This document shows, piece by piece, positions 1 through 5,404 of a DNA stretch of 11,787 nucleotides. The stretch covers positions 1-11,787 of the forward strand of contig PMAK01000286.1 in the NCBI GenBank assembly GCA_003153655.1, written 5' to 3'. The translations under genes were made by a program, and so were the position numbers. A model generated the notes under the pieces. The model was not told the DNA's origin. It made no database searches and saw only the letters and a program-made list of their open reading frames with translations. Source of the stretch: Phycisphaerales bacterium (GTDB lineage: Bacteria; Planctomycetota; Phycisphaerae; Tepidisphaerales; Tepidisphaeraceae). Positions within the stretch are counted from its first letter, which is position 1; each line of letters opens with the position of its first letter.

Positions 1-21
1 TCTTGTCACTCCGATTTTTTG
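1..21 (+). repeat. Partial copy 1 of dispersed intergenic repeat
   Basis: The window opens inside a repeat whose core is TCTTGTCACTCCGAT followed by a T-run. The same core recurs at 1227-1248 and 2108-2129, each time in the gap upstream of an accessory gene. Only the 3' part is visible, because the window starts here. After the T-run it shares a short GAAGTAAA / GGAGTAAA stretch with copy 2. Confidence 0.8.
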
Positions 22-283
22 AAGTAAAAAAACGTTCAGTATAGTTGGTTTAGAAATGAATTGTGTGGTGGGCGGCCACAAACAGCATTTCCGCAAAGGT
101 GTCATTTTACGGCCCAATTTCACGCGGTTCTTGGTACCTACCGCTTGAGTAACCCGACCGACGGCAGTGGCGACGAAACAGCAAAACGGAAGCTCTTTCT
201 GGGTGCGCGCCTGCGCGTGTAGGTGGAACTGTTGGCGGTTGGTAAACTCCCGACATTGCTTTTACGGCGACGAGGAGTCGGAT
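22..283. other. Intergenic leader upstream of the nuclease-like gene
   Basis: I see no convincing gene in this 262-base stretch. An open frame runs in from 167 in phase with the downstream gene, but its residues before 284 look non-family-like and a good ribosome site favours the later ATG. The small minus-strand frames here have no recognisable protein character. The DNA after the repeat core is A/T-rich (about 22-60), so a promoter could lie here, but I cannot point to a clear -35/-10 pair. Confidence 0.4.
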
Positions 284-1087
284 ATGAATGCGAAGATCTT
301 GCGGGTTCATGCTTTAACAAACACGGCTTCAGGCGTTGCTGGCGAGGCTGCTGTCACCGCAGCGTTATTGCGAGCTGGTTTGAGGGTTGCGCGGCCGTTT
401 TGGACCGATGACGAGATCGACTTGCTTGTTTTCTGGGAAGGCAGTTTCGGTCTAATCCCGATTCCGGTGCAGGTTAAATCAGTGCAAGCTCCTTCCGGGG
501 AAAGGGAAGCGCAGACCGAAAATCTGAAAAAACGGTACTTGGAAAGCAATCCCTATCTCTGCCTCGCAATTTACTCAGTTGCGCGGAACAAGATTTGGTT
601 CATACCAAAATCGGAAAGCGTTAAGAAAGTGTATAGCGAATGGGCCAACGCGCCGAAAACCGGTCCAGGGCGTCCACGCGCGAAATACGACGCAATTGAT
701 CGTGCCACGGGAACTCTGGATATTCGCGTGGACGTGTCCAAGGGTGGCAACAAGGAATTTGACAACAAATGGCTTATTGACACCGAAGACGCGAGCAAGC
801 TTTCAAAAACTTTCGTCGTCCTCGCTAAGGAGATCCAGTCAGATGAAGGGCGTATCCAAGCGCTCACAAAACTGGTTTTCGAAGGCGCTGGAGGTATCAA
901 ATTCAGCGGGAGCGCTGAGATATCTGTCGCTTCAGGTGTGCCGCTACCGAAAGCTACGGTAGATGGAGTCGATGAAGGTTTGGACCTATCAACGGCTGAT
1001 GAAGCCGATACGAAGCTTGAAGAACTTAGAGGAAGACGCAAAGCTGAGAGAAAGAAGGCAGACAACCGCTCAAAGCAGAAGAAATAA
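284..1087 (+). CDS. PD-(D/E)XK nuclease-like protein
   Basis: This is a 267-residue protein with the layout of a PD-(D/E)XK nuclease fold in its first ~110 residues. It has an early Glu in GEAAVTAALLRAGL (E21), a strand with the metal-binding Asp in DEIDLLVF (D46), and QVKS with the catalytic-type Lys (Q63, K65). This spacing resembles small resolvase-like or group I intron-associated PD-(D/E)XK families, though I cannot fix the exact family. Residues ~110-230 are unassigned. The end (about 240-267) is a highly charged Lys/Arg/Glu tail that may bind nucleic acid or be coiled. The ATG at 284 is chosen because GAGGAG (272-277) lies 6 bases upstream; a longer in-frame start at 167 adds 39 residues with no clear homology. 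The gene lies between repeat copies 1 and 2, alone on its strand. Its role is inferred to be defence or DNA processing. Nuclease activity is not shown. Confidence 0.72.
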   Translation: MNAKILRVHALTNTASGVAGEAAVTAALLRAGLRVARPFWTDDEIDLLVFWEGSFGLIPIPVQVKSVQAPSGEREAQTENLKKRYLESNPYLCLAIYSVARNKIWFIPKSESVKKVYSEWANAPKTGPGRPRAKYDAIDRATGTLDIRVDVSKGGNKEFDNKWLIDTEDASKLSKTFVVLAKEIQSDEGRIQALTKLVFEGAGGIKFSGSAEISVASGVPLPKATVDGVDEGLDLSTADEADTKLEELRGRRKAERKKADNRSKQKK

Positions 1088-1191
1088 GTGTCCGCACGGC
1101 TGCTCAGCTTAAACTCGCGAAGCCCCCTCGTTTTGGGTGGATCAAGCCTTCGACGTTGGCGTGTCGTGTGTCGGGGCGTTGAACACACGCA

Positions 1192-1248
1192 TTTCTGAAC
1201 AGAAAACGCTGAAAAGTTCAACCGGTGTCTTGTCACTCCGATTTTTCG
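1192..1248 (+). repeat. Full copy 2 of dispersed intergenic repeat
   Basis: This 57-base element aligns without gaps to 2073-2129, with about ten differences. The constant parts are TTTCTGA at the left, AAAAGTTCAA in the middle and TCTTGTCACTCCGAT at the right. The left third can fold: TTTCTG pairs with CAGAAA around a two-base loop here. On the right, ACTCCG (1235-1240) pairs with CGGAGT (1249-1254). It sits between the nuclease-like gene and the HEPN gene. TTGTCA in the core resembles a -35 box, but no convincing -10 is conserved between copies, so a promoter role is only a possibility. Confidence 0.8.
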
Positions 1249-1329
1249 CGGAGTAAAGATAGAGCATGACGGCAGTTGAAAAGTGCCGCGGTCTATTTGC
1301 TTTGCCTATGTATTGAGGATGAGCCGCGC

Positions 1330-1764
1330 ATGAGACAATCTCGGGGGACGGAGATGGACTTCGGAAATACCCACGATTACCATTTTGCTCAGATGAATTG
1401 GAATGAACTGTCGGACATTCAGAGCTACGCTACCCGGCATTTAATCGCTCAGCGGGATGGAAAGCTGTACCGGAGTGCCTGCACGCGGGCGTACTATTCG
1501 GCCTACGCTGCGATCACCGCGCGAGTTTCGCCAGGTACGGTCTTCGCCCACGGTTGGCAGAACCCGGCGCACGCCGCGCTTCCAGGCCATGTTGATCAGA
1601 TCGCTGGACTTTCCGCAGCAAAAAAAGACGCAATTCGCATCGCATTGTCACAATTGCGTCAGCGTCGCGAAGATGCGGATTACCGTCCGAGTGTCGAGGT
1701 GGATCGTAGCGCCGCCCGAGAGAGCTGGCGTGATTTGGCAACCATCCTCGTGTTACTGCCGTGA
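1330..1764 (+). CDS. HEPN-domain protein
   Basis: This is a 144-residue, mostly helical protein with HEPN hallmarks: a long helix containing LYRSACTRAYYSAYAAI (residues 46-62), like the 'nRAYYaaf' helix of the family, and a late helix LRQRREDADYRP (109-120) matching the HEPN 'R..ADY' segment. HEPN proteins often act as RNases or toxins, usually beside a small antitoxin or nucleotidyltransferase. The usual catalytic R-x(4-6)-H is not visible: after R110 or R113 there is no His at the expected spacing, so it may be inactive or use other residues. The start is uncertain. ATG 1330 has GAGGA ten bases upstream, ATG 1354 follows a GGGGGACGGAG stretch, and TTG 1276 would add 18 residues. The next gene starts 10 bases after the stop, so the two probably form one transcript. 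Confidence 0.7.
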   Translation: MRQSRGTEMDFGNTHDYHFAQMNWNELSDIQSYATRHLIAQRDGKLYRSACTRAYYSAYAAITARVSPGTVFAHGWQNPAHAALPGHVDQIAGLSAAKKDAIRIALSQLRQRREDADYRPSVEVDRSAARESWRDLATILVLLP

Positions 1765-1774
1765 AAGAAGACTC

Positions 1775-2038
1775 ATGACAAAAAAGAAGAAGGTCTCGAA
1801 GCAAACCGTCATTCGATTGGTTGAAAAACGACTCGGTGCCATAGGTCATGGAATCGGATTTGAGATACTAGAGGCGGCCGTGCGGGCCGATGGAGAATGG
1901 TGGTATGTCCCGGTCCTCTCGCGGCTGCACGGAAAGGATGTGCGACGTGACGTGACCGTGAGTATTTTTGCCACCGTTGAGAATGAGCTGCACAAGGAAG
2001 AGGGACTTACCGTCCTGCTCGTGCCCGTGGTTGATTGA
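1775..2038 (+). CDS. Small protein paired with the HEPN gene
   Basis: This 87-residue protein begins with a Lys-rich tail (MTKKKKVSK), continues with a predicted helix (TVIRLVEKRLGAIG), then beta-like segments including EILEAAVRADGEWWYVPVLSR. It ends with a helix-strand pair, FATVENELHKEEGLTVLLVPVV. I do not recognise a named family with certainty. The frame is open upstream to 1457, but that part overlaps the HEPN gene in another frame. ATG 1775, just after the HEPN stop and behind a weak AAGAAG site, gives a sensible protein. Size, position and co-orientation suggest an antitoxin or accessory subunit for the HEPN protein. That function is inference from context only. Confidence 0.62.
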   Translation: MTKKKKVSKQTVIRLVEKRLGAIGHGIGFEILEAAVRADGEWWYVPVLSRLHGKDVRRDVTVSIFATVENELHKEEGLTVLLVPVVD

Positions 2039-2072
2039 ATGAGGCGGCCGGAGAAGATCATCTAAAACCGCT

Positions 2073-2129
2073 TTTCTGAGCAAAAACTCAGGAAAAGTTC
2101 AATTGGTATCTTGTCACTCCGATCTTTCG
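2073..2129 (+). repeat. Full copy 3 of dispersed intergenic repeat
   Basis: The 57 bases align gap-free to 1192-1248. The left part forms a stem, TTTTCTGAG against CTCAGGAAAA (from 2072), with one bulged G. The stem bases differ from copy 2 while a foldable left arm is kept, which hints that structure matters. The core AAAAGTTCAA and TCTTGTCACTCCGAT segments are identical to copy 2. The element starts about 35 bases after the stop of the small HEPN partner and precedes the nucleotidyltransferase-like gene. Confidence 0.8.
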
Positions 2130-2258
2130 ATTAACCAGGATGAGCAGATGCGCGATTGCGTACGCTATTTGAACGCGCGATGGTGGTAAACCACCTTTGC
2201 CGCATTCCTCAATCCAACTGTTTCCACATGCCAAGTCTCTCCCAAAGCCGCGAAAGCG

Positions 2259-2264
2259 TATAAT
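2259..2264 (+). promoter_or_regulatory. Candidate -10 box directly before the nucleotidyltransferase gene
   Basis: A perfect TATAAT touches the first possible ATG (2265). If it is a sigma-70 -10 box, transcription would start near 2271, where a second in-frame ATG lies, giving a leaderless message. No good -35 hexamer is seen 16-18 bases upstream, so this is tentative. Confidence 0.3.
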
Positions 2265-2861
2265 ATGGCCATGCTTCCCATGCCATCCCACACGACTCTT
2301 TTGGATAGAATGGCGCTCGCCGTCGAAAGAGTGCGCGATCGATTGTCGCGGGCGTCGGTGGCCCTTGAGGCCGCCAGGCTTCCCTATGCGGTGGCGGGAG
2401 ATAACGCGGTGGCGACCTGGGTGGCGACCATCGACGCCACTGCCGTGCGGAATACCCAGGATGTGGATGTCCTGCTGAGGCGATCGGATTTGGAGGCCGC
2501 CGCCGCCGCGCTGCAGCAAGTCGGGTTTGTGCGGCGCCATGTCGCGGGCATGGAAGTATTCCTCGACGGCCCCGACGCAAAGATGCGGGATGCGGTGCAT
2601 ATCCTGATAGCCGGCGAAAAGGTGCGGCCGGAGCATGCATCGGCCGCGCCGGATGTGGCTGAATTCGAAAAGCCCGGCGGGTTTCGCGTGGTGAAATTGG
2701 AAGCTCTGGTGAGGATGAAGCTGACATCGTTTCGCGACAAAGATCGAACGCATCTGCGCGATATGCTGGAAATCGGGCTCATCGATGCCCTTCGGACGGG
2801 TCGCTTTGGGCCGGAGTTAGGAGCGAGACTTCAGCAACTGATTGACACGCCTGGACAGTAG
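2265..2861 (+). CDS. Nucleotidyltransferase-like protein (AbiEii/MNT-type)
   Basis: This is a protein of 198 residues (196 if started at 2271). After an N-terminal helix it shows LPYAVAGDNAV, a variant of the Gly-rich 'GG.A' strand of nucleotidyltransferases. RNTQDVDVLLRRSDL follows, with the D-x-D metal pair (about D66 and D68 from the first Met). A later segment, LEALVRMKLTSFRDKDRTHLRDMLEIGLID, resembles the helical 'K...R.KD..HL.D' region of AbiEii-like and related transferases. Such proteins can move NMP groups to RNA or proteins and act as toxins or antitoxins; the present substrate is unknown. The first glycine of the GG motif is replaced (AGD), so activity is not certain. The start is ambiguous between 2265, 2271 and 2280, with no Shine-Dalgarno. 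It follows repeat copy 3 and lies two genes downstream of a HEPN protein, the usual partner class of minimal nucleotidyltransferases. Confidence 0.68.
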   Translation: MAMLPMPSHTTLLDRMALAVERVRDRLSRASVALEAARLPYAVAGDNAVATWVATIDATAVRNTQDVDVLLRRSDLEAAAAALQQVGFVRRHVAGMEVFLDGPDAKMRDAVHILIAGEKVRPEHASAAPDVAEFEKPGGFRVVKLEALVRMKLTSFRDKDRTHLRDMLEIGLIDALRTGRFGPELGARLQQLIDTPGQ

Positions 2862-2914
2862 CCGTCGTCATTCATTTCGGAAATTGCCTGAAGGGATCCA
2901 CATTTGGAAATCGC

Positions 2915-2927
2915 TCCGACTGTCGGA
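2915..2927. promoter_or_regulatory. 13-base palindrome, possible operator
   Basis: TCCGACTGTCGGA is a perfect dyad around a central T. It lies in the gap between the accessory genes and the galactanase, about 60 bases before the structured leader. It could be a regulator-binding site, but a chance palindrome cannot be excluded. Confidence 0.22.
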
Positions 2928-2980
2928 AACTTGCATCATTCATTCGCAAGATTGCAGAGTAACCCATTAAGGTGCTGGTA

Positions 2981-3086
2981 AGATTTCCCTCGTCAAACAG
3001 GTTGCGCTGTCGCCACTGGCGATGAGACGCAACCGGAGGGATTGGTCGCCGGCGGTGTTTTGGAAATCTCTGTTCCGGCCGACCAA
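2981..3086 (+). ncRNA. Structured 5' leader upstream of the galactanase gene
   Basis: Several perfect stems lie within 106 bases. TCCCTC (2986-2991) pairs with GAGGGA (3036-3041). Nested inside, GGTTGCG (3000-3006) pairs with CGCAACC (3028-3034), and TCGCC (3010-3014) pairs with GGCGA (3018-3022). A second hairpin pairs TTGGTCG+CCGG (3042-3052) with CCGG+CGACCAA (3075-3086), with C3079 bulged. The 22-base loop of that hairpin holds GGAAATCT (3062-3069), the exact complement of AGATTTCC (2981-2988). It could form a pseudoknot, or compete with the outer stem because the two share 2986-2988. The leader ends 11 bases before the galactanase ATG. It matches no riboswitch class that I can recognise, so a cis-acting RNA is inference from base pairing alone. 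Confidence 0.36.
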
Positions 3087-3097
3087 ACAAACCAAAT

Positions 3098-5386
3098 ATG
3101 TGTACCACACCACGCGGCAAGAGTGGTAGGAGAGGGATTCGATCACTTCATCTGGCAATTGCACTGGTTCCCATCGGAATCGGCGCCATCGCCCATGCCC
3201 AGGATTTTTTCATGGGCTCCGATATTTCCCTCCTCACCTGGGAACAACAAGAGGGGATGACCTTCACGGACACCAACGGCATCGCCGCGACCGCCGATCA
3301 GATCCTCTACAATCACGGCGACAACCTCTTCCGCCTCCGCGTATTCGTTAATCCAAACACCAACTACAGCGCCACGGATGGAGCAATCCAAACCACCGCG
3401 TACGACATCGCCCTCGCCCAGCAGCTCAAGGCCGACGATCCCAGCGCCAAATTCGAGTTGGATTTCCACTATTCCAATACCTGGGCCGACCCGGGCCATC
3501 AGACGATTCCCACGGCCTGGGCAGGCCAATCGCTTTCGACGCTGGAGTCCACCGTCCAAAGCTACACAACCACCACGCTGCAATCCTTCGAAGCCGCCGG
3601 CGTCACGCCCGACATCGTGCAGGTCGGAAATGAAATCAACAGCGGCATCCTCTGGCCCACCGGCGAATTGACGTTCCCCAAAAACAATCCAACGCTCAAC
3701 ACATCCCAATGGCAGGCCTTCGGAGGATTGATCAACTCCGCTATCGCCGGCGTCCACGCCGCTCAGACTTCCGGACCCAAAATGCAGGTCGCGGTGACGA
3801 TCGCCCAGGGCAATGAATCCGGCGAGCCGCAGTTTTTCTTCGGCGATCTCACCAACCCCACGCTTGGAAACGTCCCGGCCAGTAACATTGACGTCATGGG
3901 GGTCGATTACTATCCGACCAAGACCACCGATCTAAGCACGATGCAGACCAATCTCACCGCCCTGGCCAACACGTTCAACAAAAAGATTCTGGTCGAAGAG
4001 ACCGATGCGCCCTGGGAATCCACTTCAGTGGCCAGCGACCCAGCCTATGCCGAGACCCCCGCGGGCCAGGAGGCATACCTCAACGATCTGGCCACCATGG
4101 TCAAGGGCCTTCCCAACAACGATGGAATGGGCCTGCTCTATTGGTATCCCGAATCCGTCCAGGTCCCCGGACAATTTGATTACAACGGCGGAGCCACCGC
4201 GCTATTCGACAACACCACCTCGCACACCGCAACAGCCGGCATCAACGCCTTCGCTGCCAGCCAACATCAGTGGAGCACATCCGGCTCCAGCACCTGGAAC
4301 ACAACTGCCAACTGGACCAACGGCACCCCCAATGGCCCCGGCGTCGAAGCCGACTTCTTCAGCGCCATCAGCGGCACCCAAACCATCTCCACCAGTTCCG
4401 CCATCACGCTCGGCACCATGAATTTCAACAATGCCAGCACATATGTCATCGGCGGCACAGGTTCACTAACCCTTCAGGATCAGGTCGGCTACGCCAACGT
4501 CGTCGTGCAATCGGGAACACAACAGATCAACGTGCCCCTCACTATCGCCGGCGACACCGTATTCACCATCGATAACGGGGCCGCCCTGCAAATCACCGCG
4601 CCCCTCACTATCAACTCCGGCCAAACCCTCGCCTCCGCCGGCGCCGGAACCGTCAGCTACACCTCAACCGTAACCGTTTCCAACGGCGCAAGCATGACGA
4701 TCGCCAATTCAACGCACGCTCAGGGCTTGACCGTCGCGGCAGGCGCAATCGCCACGATCACCGGCTCAACCGGCTCAACCGTTCTAACCATCGACAACCT
4801 CTCCAACAGCGGCACGATCGATCTCCAGAACAACGAAATGATCGTCAACTACACCACCAGCGATCCCGCCAGCGCCATCCGCGCCCAGCTCATCAGCGGA
4901 TATAACGGCGGTCTCTGGAACGGCACGGGAATCATCAGTTCAACCGCCGCCGTCAATCACGCCTATGCCTTAGGCTACGCCGACGGCGCCGACAACGTGG
5001 TGGCAGGCCTCTCCAGCGGACAAATCGAAATCAAATTCACCTTATACGGCGATGCGAATCTGGACGGCGTCGTCAACGGCGACGACTTCACAATCCTCGC
5101 CTCCAACCTCGGCCAGCAAGTCTCCGGATGGGACCAGGGCGATTTCAATTACGACGGCGTCGTCAGCGGCGATGATTTCACCCTCCTCGTCGCCAATCTA
5201 GGCCAACAAGCCAACGGCGCAGCTCTGACATTGCCCGCCGCCGACTACGCCGCCATCGACGCCTTTGCCGCCGCCAACGGCCTGATGGCCGACGTCCCCG
5301 AGCCTGGCAGCGCCGCTTTGCTCGCGACCGCTGCAATCGGTCTCTGCGCCATTCGCCGCCGCTGTCATTCTGAATCAACCCGTTAG
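3098..5386 (+). CDS. Secreted GH53 endo-beta-1,4-galactanase with dockerin-like repeats and PEP-CTERM tail
   Basis: This 762-residue protein is predicted to cut beta-1,4-galactan (arabinogalactan I, pectic side chains) outside the cell. Residues 1-34 form a signal peptide (basic start, LHLAIALVPIGIGAIAHA, cut after A34). Residues ~36-390 match GH53: MGSDISLL, NLFRLRVFVNP, LDFHYSNTWADPGHQ, VQVGNEINSGILWPTG with proton donor E179, and ILVEETDAPW with nucleophile E301. Residues ~390-590 are Ser/Thr/Asn-rich beta-strand repeats beginning STWNTTANWTNGTPN, common in planctomycete surface proteins. Residues ~648-707 hold two calcium-loop repeats, GDANLDGVVNGDDF and GDFNYDGVVSGDDF, of dockerin type. 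VPEP at 733-736, a short hydrophobic stretch and IRRR form a PEP-CTERM sorting tail, implying exosortase-like processing. ATG 3098 gives the full signal peptide but has no Shine-Dalgarno. The stop lies 18 bases from the stop of the convergent GH2 gene. Confidence 0.92.
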   Translation: MCTTPRGKSGRRGIRSLHLAIALVPIGIGAIAHAQDFFMGSDISLLTWEQQEGMTFTDTNGIAATADQILYNHGDNLFRLRVFVNPNTNYSATDGAIQTTAYDIALAQQLKADDPSAKFELDFHYSNTWADPGHQTIPTAWAGQSLSTLESTVQSYTTTTLQSFEAAGVTPDIVQVGNEINSGILWPTGELTFPKNNPTLNTSQWQAFGGLINSAIAGVHAAQTSGPKMQVAVTIAQGNESGEPQFFFGDLTNPTLGNVPASNIDVMGVDYYPTKTTDLSTMQTNLTALANTFNKKILVEETDAPWESTSVASDPAYAETPAGQEAYLNDLATMVKGLPNNDGMGLLYWYPESVQVPGQFDYNGGATALFDNTTSHTATAGINAFAASQHQWSTSGSSTWNTTANWTNGTPNGPGVEADFFSAISGTQTISTSSAITLGTMNFNNASTYVIGGTGSLTLQDQVGYANVVVQSGTQQINVPLTIAGDTVFTIDNGAALQITAPLTINSGQTLASAGAGTVSYTSTVTVSNGASMTIANSTHAQGLTVAAGAIATITGSTGSTVLTIDNLSNSGTIDLQNNEMIVNYTTSDPASAIRAQLISGYNGGLWNGTGIISSTAAVNHAYALGYADGADNVVAGLSSGQIEIKFTLYGDANLDGVVNGDDFTILASNLGQQVSGWDQGDFNYDGVVSGDDFTLLVANLGQQANGAALTLPAADYAAIDAFAAANGLMADVPEPGSAALLATAAIGLCAIRRRCHSESTR

Positions 5387-5404
5387 GAAGTTTGGAATCA
5401 ATAT

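Noticed and set aside
1178..1222. Integron attC site suggested by GTTGAAC (1178-1184) and GTTCAAC (1216-1222)
   Set aside because: The boxes are in the inside-out order for an attC (GTTRRRY before RYYYAAC), and the second full repeat copy has GTTCAAT and no matching partner. No integrase is in the window. The cassette-like layout is reported without this claim.
571..1236. 221-residue open frame on the minus strand
   Set aside because: It lies opposite the nuclease-like gene, is Ser/Arg-rich and low in complexity, and has no recognisable domain. The plus frame has a coherent fold and a good ribosome site.
1457..1774. Longer N-terminus for the small HEPN partner
   Set aside because: It would overlap most of the HEPN gene in another frame, and the residues look like an out-of-frame reading. 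ATG 1775 gives a compact protein.
1..2129. CRISPR array or insertion sequence ends
   Set aside because: The repeat copies are about 0.9-1.2 kb apart with genes between them, not short spacers. No transposase, terminal inverted repeats or target duplications are seen.
2088..2753. 221-residue minus-strand open frame across the nucleotidyltransferase
   Set aside because: Its His/Arg-rich composition is typical of a shadow frame, and the plus-strand protein has clear family motifs.
3098..3200. Twin-arginine (Tat) signal in the galactanase (GRRGIRSL)
   Set aside because: The residues after RR do not fit the Tat consensus, and the hydrophobic core and AHA cleavage site fit an ordinary Sec signal.
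5387..5404. Bidirectional terminator between the convergent GH53 and GH2 genes
   Set aside because: The 18-base gap has no GC-rich inverted repeat or T-run. Any terminator must lie inside coding sequence or be factor-dependent.
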